A stretch of DNA of 13,649 bases. Source: JAAYZK01 sp964535025 (GTDB lineage: Bacteria > Planctomycetota > Phycisphaerae > SM23-33 > FEN-1343). The translations under genes and the position numbers were made by a program. The number at the start of each line of letters is the position of its first letter. The first letter of the stretch is position 1. Below, one piece after another: positions 5,792 to 13,150 of this stretch. The notes beneath the pieces are model-generated. The model had not been told where the DNA came from and ran no database searches. It worked only from the letters and a program-made list of their open reading frames with translations. The stretch is from assembly GCA_964535025.1 (NCBI GenBank), contig CAZHRW010000290.1:1-13649 (forward strand). The letters run 5' to 3'.

Positions 5792-6940
5792 ATGCTTCGT
5801 GTCAGGCGCTGGGCCGTGCTGCTGCCGCTGGCCTGCCTGTTCCAGGTGGGCTGTATCGAGCGCGCCCGCGACTTCGTCGATCCCCCCGCCCACAGCTCCG
5901 CCACGTCCGAGGCGTATCGTCGCCCGGTCCTGTCGCCGTCGCCGCGGAACCCGCTGGTCGAGGACTACATGGCCCGCCTGGCGGCCCTGCGTGAGGGCGA
6001 GGAGGCCCTCGGCGCCGAGGGCGCCGTCCTGCGGCCGATCGAGGTGCCCGTCCTGCCGCAGGACATGGTCGCCCCGCCCGGCTCGCCGCGGCCGTCGCCG
6101 CTGCTGTCGCCGCGGACGCCCCGACGGCGGGTGATCATCCCCGACCATCCGGCCCCGCCGGTGGTCCCCGAGCCGCCCCCCGAGCCAGCCGAACCGGCCG
6201 CGACGGCCCCGGCCGACGAGCCGCCGCCCGAGCCGGCCCTGGCGCCCGACGCCATCGAGGCGTACATCGCCGCCGCCGTCGCCCGCGCCGAGGCCCACCC
6301 CGACGACATCGACCAGCAGATCCAGGTCCGCCTGCTCCTGGCCGCCGCCGGCCGGGACGACGAGGCCCTGCGGCCGATTCCGGCGCTGAGCGACGAGGAA
6401 AACCAGCGGGTCGCCGCCCTGCTGCGGATGATCATGGCCCTGCGGGACCGCGAGCCGGCCACGGCCCAGGCCGCCAACGAACGCCTGGAGGCCCTCGAAC
6501 AGCTCCAGGTCGACCTGCGGAGCCTGGCCGACCTGCAGATCCCCGTCGTCAAGCTCTGCCGCCAGGTCGACGGGTACGGCGTGTACACGCCCTTCCCCTC
6601 CACCACCTTCCTGGCCGGACGCACCCAGCCGGTCATCGTCTACTGCGAGGTGCGGAACTTCTCGGTCAAACCCGATGCGAGCGGCATGTACCGCACGCGA
6701 CTGAACATGACGCTCGGCCTCTACAACGACGCCGGCGAGCTCGCCCAGCCGCTCCAGACCAACGCCGACATCGAGGACCTCTCCGCCAACCAGCGCCACG
6801 ACTTCTTCCTCACCCGCGTGTACTACTTCCGCAACGACCTGCCGGCCGGCGACTATACGCTCAAGATCACCATCGAAGACCCCGCGGCCAACAAGGTCCA
6901 GACCGCCTCGGTCGACGTCACCCTCGTTCAACCGCGATGA
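5792..6940 (+). CDS. Putative exported/lipid-anchored envelope protein, Pro-rich with C-terminal beta domain
   Basis: This is a 382-residue protein of unknown function. The start MLRVRRWAVLLPLACLFQVGC looks like a secretion signal with cysteines at 15 and 21. Neither cysteine has a perfect lipobox (PLAC, QVGC), so lipid attachment is likely but unproven. Residues about 90-150 are a Pro/Glu/Ala-rich linker, and about 154-240 are predicted helical and charged. Residues about 258-382 form a compact beta-rich domain, with GYGVYTPFPSTTFLAGR, QPVIVYCEVRNF and LPAGDYTLKITIEDPAANK, resembling an Ig-like or macroglobulin-type fold. I believe this ending recurs in planctomycete proteins of unknown role. 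AGGGA at 5779-5783 favours the ATG at 5792; the ATG at 5783 is in the same frame and possible. It converges with the SNF2 gene, with 25 bp between the stop codons. Confidence 0.75.
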   Translation: MLRVRRWAVLLPLACLFQVGCIERARDFVDPPAHSSATSEAYRRPVLSPSPRNPLVEDYMARLAALREGEEALGAEGAVLRPIEVPVLPQDMVAPPGSPRPSPLLSPRTPRRRVIIPDHPAPPVVPEPPPEPAEPAATAPADEPPPEPALAPDAIEAYIAAAVARAEAHPDDIDQQIQVRLLLAAAGRDDEALRPIPALSDEENQRVAALLRMIMALRDREPATAQAANERLEALEQLQVDLRSLADLQIPVVKLCRQVDGYGVYTPFPSTTFLAGRTQPVIVYCEVRNFSVKPDASGMYRTRLNMTLGLYNDAGELAQPLQTNADIEDLSANQRHDFFLTRVYYFRNDLPAGDYTLKITIEDPAANKVQTASVDVTLVQPR

Positions 6941-6965
6941 CCCAATCGGCCGCGAACGGCTCGAC

Positions 6966-9446
6966 CTATTGGGAGCTCGACAGGTTCCTGACAGCGGTAT
7001 GGATCAGGCCCACAAGGGAGTTCATGGCGTCGCCCTGCGGCAGCGGGAGTTTGAGGTAGGTTTGTCCGGTGGCATCGTCTTGCTCGATGAACCGCCGCGG
7101 GGCGAGTGAAGGATCGCCCGTTTGTATTGCACGGTCGGACCCCAGTGCCCGGCTCAACTCATGCAGTGCCGCGGCGCCCGCGGTCAGGAGGTCGCCCAGC
7201 GCGTCCAGCGTTGCTTGGTTCGACGCGGCTGATCCGGCGGCGGGGCGTGTCGCGCGACCGGGGCCTGTGCCGGATGTGTCCGGGGCAGTCCCCGCTGGAG
7301 CGTCGCCGGCCGCGACGGCAGAACCCGCCGAGGGGACGCCGGTCGCCTGTTCGACCGAATCCATGAACTTCCTCAAGCGCGTGCCGCCCAGGAAGACCTC
7401 CTTCCGGCCGCCATCCAGCACACCGGCGAACATCGACTGTTTGAACGCCAGGAGGCTGAGCATGCCTTCCTCGATGGTCCCCTTGGCCACGAAGCTCACC
7501 ACGCGCACCGGCCTGTGCTGACCAAGGCGGTGCACGCGACCGATCCGCTGCTCCAGCACCGCCGGATTCCAGGGCAGGTCCATGTTCGCCACGACGCCGG
7601 CGTTCTGCAGGTTCAGGCCCACGCCGCCGGCGTCGGTGGACAGGAACAGCCGGCATCGCGGGTCCTCGTGGAACCGAATGACGAGGTCCTTACGCTTCCG
7701 TGCGGGCACGCCGCCATGAAACAGCACGTGGTCGAGCCTCCGTTCGACCAGCCGTCGGACGATTAACTCGTGCATGCCGAGCCATTGACTGAAGACCACG
7801 GCCTTCGCATCGGGCTCCTCCAACACCTCGGCCAACCACGTGACAAGTTCGTCGGCTTTGCGGCCGTGATCGGTTCGCTTGTCCAGCAGATAGGTGCTGT
7901 TGCAACTCATGCGCATGTTCTGCAGCGCGCAGGTCATCCGCCGCTGGTCGATCTCCGACAGGTAGCCGTATCGCTTCCATTTCTGGACGATGCGCGCGAC
8001 GATCTCGCGGTTCTCCTCGTGATAAACCAACTGCTGCTCGGTCATCGGCACAAAGAACCGCTTCTCCAGCCGCTCGGGCAGGTCATCGAGCACGGCATCC
8101 TTCGTCCGCCGCACGAGGATGGGTTCAAGCGTCGCGGTGATGTCATCCAGCCTGCGGTAGCCGACGACGCGGCCGGTTTCGTCGACGTGCTGGTGCGTCG
8201 CGAGGAACCTGAACAGCGGGCCGAGCCGGTGGCGGTCCACGAACTCGACGATCGAGTGGAGTTCCTCGAGGCGGTTTTCCAGGGGCGTGCCGGTCAGCAC
8301 AATCGCGTAGTCCGACTCCAGTTGTTTGACCGCCCGGGCCGCGAGCGTTTTCCAGTTTTTGATCCGCTGGGCCTCGTCGAGGATGATGAGGTCGTACCGG
8401 CTTTGCCGAATGGCCTCGAGGTCGCGGTGAATGACGTCGTAGTTGACGATTTCGTAGAACGCACCGCTTCCGTAGCGTTCCCGCCGCTTGGGCGCGGGTC
8501 CGTCGATTACGACGGCCGATCGATCCGTGAACTTCTCGATTTCGCGCTTCCACTGGTCCTTCAGCGAGGTCGGACAGATCACCAGCACGCCAGCCACGTC
8601 CGCGCAGCGGGCGAGGATCTCGGCCGCGGCGATGGCCTGGACGGTCTTGCCCAGACCCATGTCGTCGGCGATCAGGCAACGACCGGCACGTGCAGCGAAC
8701 AAAGCGCCGGCTCGTTGGTAGGGGTACAGGCGAACCTTCACAAGACGGTCGAAGCCCTTGTCGCCCGGGCCGTCCGGCAAGGCGCTGTCAATACGGTGGA
8801 TCAGCTCCGCCCGGTCGCGAGCCCACGAAATGAATTCCAGGGCGTCGTCGTAGCATCGCAGTTCGTGGCCGTTGCATGCGTCTTCGTTCGCACGGGTCAG
8901 GAACTGATGGAAGCGGGGGATGCTCTTCGGACGCAGGACACCGTCGGCGTCGAAGAACCTTTGCGCCAGGCGGCGCAGGGCATCGGGGCATTGTGTTCCC
9001 GCGTGGAAAACGACTTCCCGCTTCGCGCCGTAACGCAGATAGACTTCGCTGGAGGACGGCTGAAAACCCCGGGCGAAGGCTGTCTTCGCGCCGCGCTTGC
9101 GCCTGAGCTTGGCCAACGTAAACTCAATGTGCTTGCACGTGCCCAGCGTGTTGACGGCGTAATCGGGGCAGGAGCAGTAGTTCACCCCGAGCCCTTCGCC
9201 GCGGATCGCCACGCGATAGGTCCGCCCGGTCTGGCCGTTGGTCACCTCGAATTCCGAGAAGATCGGCTCGCCGCCGATGTTCTTGAGCCTGAACGCCTGG
9301 TCCGCGCCGAATTGCCTGCGCAGCGCGACCTGCCAGGCCTCCAGGCTCATCTCCTCCGGCTTGCGAAGGCGCGACACGCGACCTTTGGCCGCTCCCGCCG
9401 TCCCGCCCGCCTTGCCGTGTTTCCCGCGACGCACATCCTTGCCCAT
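6966..9446 (-). CDS. SNF2-family helicase-like ATPase with N-terminal SWIM zinc finger
   Basis: This is an ATP-dependent double-stranded DNA translocase of the SNF2/RapA-like superfamily 2, 826 residues. The SWIM zinc finger YCSCPDYAVNTLGTCKHIEF has ligands Cys91, Cys93, Cys104 and His106, and probably binds nucleic acid or protein. The motor follows: Walker A DMGLGKT near 262-268, motif Ia CPTSLKDQW near 291, Walker B DEAQ at 357-360, motif III TGTPLENR near 385. In the second lobe, motif V STDAGGVGLNLQ is near 603 and motif VI QRIGRVHRLGQ near 633-643. All key residues are present, so it should be active. The end (about 700-745) is an Ala/Gly/Pro linker followed by a short helical tail. GGGGAG 5 nt before the ATG at 9444-9446 fixes the start; an upstream ATG at 9536 would precede the likely promoter. 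Roles in DNA repair or chromosome maintenance are plausible. No defence genes accompany it. Confidence 0.92.
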   Translation of the reverse strand: MGKDVRRGKHGKAGGTAGAAKGRVSRLRKPEEMSLEAWQVALRRQFGADQAFRLKNIGGEPIFSEFEVTNGQTGRTYRVAIRGEGLGVNYCSCPDYAVNTLGTCKHIEFTLAKLRRKRGAKTAFARGFQPSSSEVYLRYGAKREVVFHAGTQCPDALRRLAQRFFDADGVLRPKSIPRFHQFLTRANEDACNGHELRCYDDALEFISWARDRAELIHRIDSALPDGPGDKGFDRLVKVRLYPYQRAGALFAARAGRCLIADDMGLGKTVQAIAAAEILARCADVAGVLVICPTSLKDQWKREIEKFTDRSAVVIDGPAPKRRERYGSGAFYEIVNYDVIHRDLEAIRQSRYDLIILDEAQRIKNWKTLAARAVKQLESDYAIVLTGTPLENRLEELHSIVEFVDRHRLGPLFRFLATHQHVDETGRVVGYRRLDDITATLEPILVRRTKDAVLDDLPERLEKRFFVPMTEQQLVYHEENREIVARIVQKWKRYGYLSEIDQRRMTCALQNMRMSCNSTYLLDKRTDHGRKADELVTWLAEVLEEPDAKAVVFSQWLGMHELIVRRLVERRLDHVLFHGGVPARKRKDLVIRFHEDPRCRLFLSTDAGGVGLNLQNAGVVANMDLPWNPAVLEQRIGRVHRLGQHRPVRVVSFVAKGTIEEGMLSLLAFKQSMFAGVLDGGRKEVFLGGTRLRKFMDSVEQATGVPSAGSAVAAGDAPAGTAPDTSGTGPGRATRPAAGSAASNQATLDALGDLLTAGAAALHELSRALGSDRAIQTGDPSLAPRRFIEQDDATGQTYLKLPLPQGDAMNSLVGLIHTAVRNLSSSQ

Positions 9447-9493
9447 CATTACTCCCCGGTACCTGTCACAATGATCTTTCAGAATCGGTCGAT

Positions 9494-9522
9494 ACGATAC
9501 CCGCCGTACCTTCTCGCTGCAA
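9494..9522 (-). promoter_or_regulatory. Promoter of the SNF2 gene
   Basis: On the minus strand TTGCAG (9517-9522) and TATCGT (9494-9499) are 17 nt apart, predicting a start near 9487 and a leader of about 40 nt. The same -10 hexamer appears in the promoter proposed for the FAD gene (12601-12629). Confidence 0.42.
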
Positions 9523-9655
9523 TGGACAGCGGGCATGGCAAGAAGGTCGAAGCGGGCAACCTGCTTGGCTGGGGATGAATGGCGGCGCCGTCACGCGACG
9601 CCGCTGGTTCAACCTGATTGAATGGCACGCTTGTGGGCCGATGCGAGCTCCTCGG

Positions 9656-9705
9656 AGCTGCTGCCGTTGTCGTACCTCAGGCCTCGGGTCTCAGGCCTCA
9701 AGCCT
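9656..9705 (-). repeat. 50-bp heptad element, copy B
   Basis: On the minus strand there are four 7-mers (AGGCTTG, AGGCCTG, AGACCCG, AGGCCTG), then AGGTAC, two bases and CAACGGCAGCAGCT. This is the same layout and length as copy A (2470-2519), and 12 of the last 14 bases are identical. Its first two bases are the last two of the TAG stop codon of the FAD gene (9704-9706). At the other end it overlaps a small dyad, agctcc/ggagct, at 9646-9659. Confidence 0.75.
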
Positions 9706-12565
9706 ATGGTTCCAGCACCGCCCGGGCGTGGCGGGCGAATAGGCCGCGCAGGTCGGTGGTGTAGTTGCGGAGGATGGAGGCGCCGAGGCGGTCGGGCGTG
9801 TCGCCGCACTGGTGGAGCGCGCGGGCGAGCGTGATCTCGCGGAGCGCGGCGGTGCGCAAGCGTCGGTGCATGGGCTTGTCGTGCAGGGGCACGATCGCGT
9901 GGAGGGCATGGCCGGTCATGCCGTCGCGGCCCAGCAGCGACGCCAGCAGGTCGGCCGCGTCGCCACCGCCGAGCGCGACGGCGGCGTCGGCGACGGCGCG
10001 GTAGTGCGAGAGGGTCGTCTCGAGCGTCAACTGCTCGGCCAGGCGGCGCAGGTGCGGGCGGAGGCGGCCGTCGCCGCAGCGGGCGAGGGCGAGGATCAGG
10101 CTGTCGACGGGCGTCGGCAGGTGGGCGTACTCGGCCATGTGGCCCTGGAAGATCTTCTCGTCCCAGGTGTCGACGCCCTCCAGCGCCGCGGCGAGGTCGT
10201 CGGCGCCGGCGGCGCTGCCCAGCGTCCCCAGCACCCGCGCCAGGTAGAGCCGCTTGCGACCGGACGCACGGCGGTGGGCGTCGGCCAGGGGGCCGATCGC
10301 GTCCGGCCCGGCCTGCAGGACAACGGCCAAGGCGCCGGCGACCTCGTCGCGGAAGAGCGTGTGATCCTTCGTCAGGTCCGCCACGGCCCGCTCGATCGCC
10401 CGCTCGGGCTCGGCGGCGGGCTCCAGGGCGTCGGGGGGCAGGCAGCCTGTTTCCACGAGGTGCCGCTGCAGGGTCTTGAGGTCGATCTCGCGCAGGGGCA
10501 GGCCCTCTCGGGCGGCCATCGCGGCGGCCGTCCCGGCGGCGTAACCCTGGTTGGCCAGGTCGCGCTGCATCCGGACCATCGCGGCGGCGTCGCGCTCCAT
10601 GCTCGTGGCCAGGCCGAGCACCAGCAGCCCGTCGAGGCCGGCCGGCAGCAGGCTGCGGTAAGGGGTGTAGCAGATCCGCGACGGCGCCGGGTGGTTCCGC
10701 CGGCGGGTCTCCTGGTCGTGGGGGATCAGGGCGAAATAGTCCCCGCCGGCGTAGCCGTGCGCGTCGTAGTCGCTCATCGAGCAGACCACCACGTCCTCGT
10801 AGCCGCGCCCGCGGATCTGGTCGAGCCAGGTCATCACGTGATCGCCCACGACGCGGCGGCGCTCGCGGGACTGGACCATCGTGACGACGTCGAACTGCTC
10901 GTCGTCCATGGCCAGGGTCGCCCCGGCCAGCGACGTGCGGAGGTCGATCAGGTCGCACTCGTCGGTCAGCAGGTAGTCGGTGTTGGACTTGTCGACCCCC
11001 AGCGGCCGCGGCCCCAGCCCCACGCCCTGTAGCGCCAGGTCGTTCGCATCGGCGGCGTACAGGCACGCGGCTCCGGCGGCGAAGGCCAGGTCGGCGTTGC
11101 CGGTGGCGTCGATCACGACGCCCGCGGCGACGGCCCGCGGACCGTCCGGCGTGGCGGCCAGGACCCCCGTGATCCGCTCGCCGCGCCGAAACACGCCCAC
11201 GACGCACGAGCCGAACCACGCCATGCCGCCGACGGCGGCCAGCTCGCGGCCGAACCAGCGGGCCTTGTCGTCGTTCGTGCAGCCGCGACCGGCCCACGGG
11301 ATCTCCGCGGCGAAGCCGACGTCGCGGCCGTGATAGGGATGCGAGATCATCCCCACCGTGCCCAGCCCCCCCAGCGCCTCGGTCGGCTCGATCACCAGCA
11401 CCCGCGCGCCGGTGCGCCCGGCGGCGATGGCCGCGGCGACGCCCGCGGTGCCCCCGCCGGCGACGACGACGTCAAACGTTGCGCCGACCGCCATCGCGCC
11501 CGCCTCGGCGCGGATCGTCCGCGCGGGCGGCACGAACGGCCGCCACGGGGCGCACGCGTCGGCCAGCTCGCCGACCGATGCGCCGCCGGCGGGCGCCTCG
11601 CCGGCCGGCAGGATGGCCTGGACGATCGGCGGCGCCTCCCTGGCCGCGACCTGCTCGCCGATCCGCCGTCCGAGCGCCTCCTGGATGTCGGGCTCCATGA
11701 ACGCCTCGACCGCCCCGCGGGCCACGTCCGAGCACGGGCCGAGGACGACCAGGCCCTCGTCGGTGTCGAGCGGACAACAGTGGTCGATTGTCACCGCCGA
11801 CGCCGACGCCGCCGGGCTCGCCGCACGGCTCGCCACCGCCATCGGCCAGGCGGCGAAGAGCCGCTCGGCCCCGCGCCACTGGCCGGGCGTGTACGCCGTT
11901 TCCCGCGCCTCGGCGTCGACGACCGCCCGCTCGACCGTCCGCTCGGCCGCCACGGACCACCGAAGCCGGTGGGCGACCGCCTCGCGACCGGCGGCGGTGA
12001 AGGGCGTCGACGCCACCGCTGACGGCGGCGGGGCGATCTCCGGCGGCGCCAGGAGGATCCGCTCGAGCGTGCACGTGCCGGCCGCGTCCGGCCGCATCGT
12101 CGCGCCCGCCAGGCGGGCGGCGACGGCCCGGTCGGTCGTGTCGAGGATCGCACGGCCGGCGACGGCCTGGGTGCCGTTGCGGTTGGCCACGGCCAGGCCC
12201 GCCAGGCCCGAGGTATCCCGCAGGATCCCCACCGGATAGCTGAGGAAGACAAATTCCACCCCCGCGGCCAGCAGCGCCTCGGTCAACACCCGCTTGACGC
12301 GGATCGGCGGGACGAACGCTTCCGCGCCGGCGAAGATCGCCCGCGCCAGGGAGCCGGCGTCGGGGCCCAACGCCCGCCGCCACAGACGCAGCGTGCCGCA
12401 CAGGTCCTCGCCCAGGTACGACCGGTCCGTCACCAGCACCACGCGCCGGCGGCGAGCGGCGGCCGCCACGGCCGCGGCGACGCCGGCGAGGGTCCCGCCG
12501 ACCACGATGACGTCGGCGTCGGCGGCAAGGGGCATCTCGCGGCGGGGGATCATCGCGTCAGGCAT
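9704..12565 (-). CDS. Tandem FAD-dependent oxidoreductase with helical C-terminal repeats
   Basis: This 953-residue protein carries two dinucleotide-binding units. The first begins DVIVVGGTLAGVAAAVAA (GxxxxG around 23-28) and ends with ILDTTDRAVAARLAGA (about 140-155). The second begins FDVVVAGGGTAGVAAAIAA (glycines at 370-375) and has the matching VIDATGNADLAFAAGA (about 484-499). The second copy is the better conserved, with LGGLGTVGM and a long cap region to about 680, and is like the FAD_oxidored family (PF12831) that is abundant in planctomycetes. Residues about 735-945 are Ala/Leu-rich amphipathic helices resembling HEAT repeats. The substrate is unknown; database labels such as 'xanthan lyase' are not supported here. 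AAGGAG, 6 nt before the ATG at 12563-12565, fixes the start; the ATG at 12580 overlaps that Shine-Dalgarno. No N-terminal signal peptide is evident. Confidence 0.88.
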   Translation of the reverse strand: MPDAMIPRREMPLAADADVIVVGGTLAGVAAAVAAAARRRRVVLVTDRSYLGEDLCGTLRLWRRALGPDAGSLARAIFAGAEAFVPPIRVKRVLTEALLAAGVEFVFLSYPVGILRDTSGLAGLAVANRNGTQAVAGRAILDTTDRAVAARLAGATMRPDAAGTCTLERILLAPPEIAPPPSAVASTPFTAAGREAVAHRLRWSVAAERTVERAVVDAEARETAYTPGQWRGAERLFAAWPMAVASRAASPAASASAVTIDHCCPLDTDEGLVVLGPCSDVARGAVEAFMEPDIQEALGRRIGEQVAAREAPPIVQAILPAGEAPAGGASVGELADACAPWRPFVPPARTIRAEAGAMAVGATFDVVVAGGGTAGVAAAIAAGRTGARVLVIEPTEALGGLGTVGMISHPYHGRDVGFAAEIPWAGRGCTNDDKARWFGRELAAVGGMAWFGSCVVGVFRRGERITGVLAATPDGPRAVAAGVVIDATGNADLAFAAGAACLYAADANDLALQGVGLGPRPLGVDKSNTDYLLTDECDLIDLRTSLAGATLAMDDEQFDVVTMVQSRERRRVVGDHVMTWLDQIRGRGYEDVVVCSMSDYDAHGYAGGDYFALIPHDQETRRRNHPAPSRICYTPYRSLLPAGLDGLLVLGLATSMERDAAAMVRMQRDLANQGYAAGTAAAMAAREGLPLREIDLKTLQRHLVETGCLPPDALEPAAEPERAIERAVADLTKDHTLFRDEVAGALAVVLQAGPDAIGPLADAHRRASGRKRLYLARVLGTLGSAAGADDLAAALEGVDTWDEKIFQGHMAEYAHLPTPVDSLILALARCGDGRLRPHLRRLAEQLTLETTLSHYRAVADAAVALGGGDAADLLASLLGRDGMTGHALHAIVPLHDKPMHRRLRTAALREITLARALHQCGDTPDRLGASILRNYTTDLRGLFARHARAVLEP

Positions 12566-12600
12566 CGCGGGCTCCTTCATCGTCGGTCGTGCGAGCCGTC

Positions 12601-12629
12601 ACGATACACCGCCCCAGCGGCGGTTTCCA
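12601..12629 (-). promoter_or_regulatory. Possible proximal promoter of the FAD oxidoreductase gene
   Basis: On the minus strand TGGAAA (12624-12629) and TATCGT (12601-12606) are 17 nt apart. The start would be near 12594, giving a leader of about 29 nt before the ATG at 12565. The -10 matches the one proposed for the SNF2 gene. Confidence 0.38.
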
Positions 12630-12673
12630 GTCGCGGGGCACGGGGACGCGAAGCGCCGCCCGACGGCCGGCGC

Positions 12674-12822
12674 AAAAAGGTGCCCCGGTCGGAGCAGCCG
12701 AACGCAGGGGGGGACGTTCAGCCGCAGGGGATGACCGGGGCGTGTCGGTATGGCTTGCCCGCAGAAACTGCGGCGCAATATTGTGACAATAGCCCTCGCC
12801 CTCCGAAATGCAAGCCCTTTCT
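12674..12822 (-). ncRNA. Candidate structured RNA (three-way junction plus terminator), sRNA or leader of the FAD gene
   Basis: The 393-bp stretch 12566-12958 has no convincing gene, but its minus strand shows an ordered RNA. A promoter at 12829-12857 predicts a start near 12822. P1 pairs GGCTTGC (12810-12816) with GCAAGCC (12752-12758). Inside it are P2, TATTG-TCA-CAATA (12779-12791), and P3, CCGCAG-TTT-CTGCGG (12759-12773), which abuts P1 directly. After a 10-nt linker comes a long hairpin. Its 9-bp outer stem is GCCCCGGTC/GACCGGGGC (12733-12741 with 12682-12690). Its 9-bp inner stem has two G-U pairs (12715-12723 with 12696-12704). ACC and TTTTT (12674-12678) follow. This is the architecture of an independent small RNA or of an aptamer with a terminator ahead of the FAD gene. 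I do not recognise a known family. Confidence 0.5.
12682..12741 (-). terminator. Terminator-like hairpin of the candidate RNA
   Basis: The outer stem is 9 perfect base pairs and the inner stem is 9 pairs with two wobbles, around a 10-nt loop. An asymmetric internal loop separates the two stems. A T5 run follows 3 nt after the stem on the minus strand. The 3-nt gap makes it weaker than an ideal intrinsic terminator. Confidence 0.5.
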
Positions 12823-12828
12823 CTCATC

Positions 12829-12857
12829 TTTTTACCACGTTTTCGACGGGGTGTCAA
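12829..12857 (-). promoter_or_regulatory. Promoter with consensus -35 before the candidate RNA
   Basis: On the minus strand a perfect TTGACA (12852-12857) and TAAAAA (12829-12834) are exactly 17 nt apart, in a locally AT-rich patch. It points towards the candidate RNA and the FAD gene. It is one of the strongest promoter matches in the window. Confidence 0.58.
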
Positions 12858-12958
12858 TCCGGTGCGACGGACGGTCGCGCGGTTTTCGGGACACGAGGAG
12901 AGCGATCAGGGATGTCTGTTCAGGTCGCTGCCGTCCCCGGCCCAACCGGGCCCGGCAC

Positions 12959-13040
12959 TGCGAGGGGGGAGACTCGAACTCCCACTCCGTGTGGAACTAG
13001 AACCTAAATCTAGCGCGTCTGCCAATTCCGCCACCCTCGC
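12959..13040 (-). tRNA. tRNA-Leu(TAG)
   Basis: This is an 82-nt tRNA with the long variable arm of the leucine class. The acceptor arms are GCGAGGG and CCCTCGC, with discriminator A at 12959. The anticodon stem is CTAGA/TCTAG with loop TTTAGGT, giving TAG, which reads CUA and related Leu codons. The T arm is GGGAG/CTCCC with loop TTCGAGT. CCA is not encoded, as in the tRNA-Met of this window. Its promoter lies immediately upstream at 13059-13087. After the tRNA (plus 12939-12952) there is only a short 5-bp GC hairpin, with no T-run. Confidence 0.95.
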
Positions 13041-13058
13041 GGTCGCGTCGGGAGAGGT

Positions 13059-13087
13059 ATTCTATCGAGGCTGCCGGGGGCGGGCAA
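13059..13087 (-). promoter_or_regulatory. Promoter of tRNA-Leu
   Basis: On the minus strand TTGCCC (13082-13087) and TAGAAT (13059-13064) are 17 nt apart. The predicted start near 13052 is about 12 nt before the tRNA 5' end, much like the tRNA-Met promoter. Confidence 0.58.
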
Positions 13088-13116
13088 GGCGGGGCGCCCG
13101 GCGGCGACGGAGTCTT

Positions 13117-13144
13117 TTGCCGGCGCGGCCGACTGTGGTAGCAT
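13117..13144 (+). promoter_or_regulatory. Promoter of the right-edge gene, leaderless
   Basis: TTGCCG (13117-13122) and TAGCAT (13139-13144) are 16 nt apart. Only 6 nt separate the -10 box from the GTG start codon at 13151, so transcription would begin at or next to the start codon. It is divergent from the tRNA-Leu promoter, with 29 bp between their -35 boxes. Confidence 0.42.
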
Positions 13145-13150
13145 GGCGCC

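Larger units (their letters stand above)
12566..12958. other. Gene-free region between the FAD gene and tRNA-Leu
   Basis: Open frames here are Arg/Pro/Cys-rich and lack ribosome binding sites. The region contains, reading from the FAD gene outwards, a possible proximal promoter (12601-12629), the candidate RNA with its terminator hairpin (12674-12822) and a strong promoter (12829-12857). From 12858 to 12958 I see only short GC hairpins downstream of tRNA-Leu. Confidence 0.6.

Noticed and set aside
4712..6931. Very long minus-strand open frame of about 739 codons opposite holA and the envelope protein gene
   Set aside because: Its product is rich in Gly, Arg, Asp and His, with no domain. It is the antisense shadow of two well-supported plus-strand genes, as expected at this GC content.
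6941..6973. cccaat...attggg inverted repeat between convergent stop codons as a bidirectional terminator
   Set aside because: Only 6 bp with a long loop and no T-run on either side, so it is too weak to call.
7770..9578. Plus-strand open frame of about 602 codons
   Set aside because: It lies opposite the SNF2 gene, which carries all helicase motifs. The plus-strand product has no recognisable motif.
9609..11297. Minus-strand open frame of about 562 codons in another phase, plus an antisense frame at 9812-11032
   Set aside because: The products are Arg/Pro/Gly repeats and are frame shadows of the tandem FAD protein.
12810..12830. GATGAG...GAAA pattern suggestive of a hammerhead ribozyme core
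   Set aside because: There is no stem II between the two core strings and no suitable flanking stems.
12558..12857. Minus-strand frame of 99 codons starting MREKG-like/MTPRRK through the candidate RNA
   Set aside because: No ribosome binding site, Arg/Cys/Pro-rich, and its starts lie upstream of the predicted transcription start. It also overlaps the beginning of the FAD gene.
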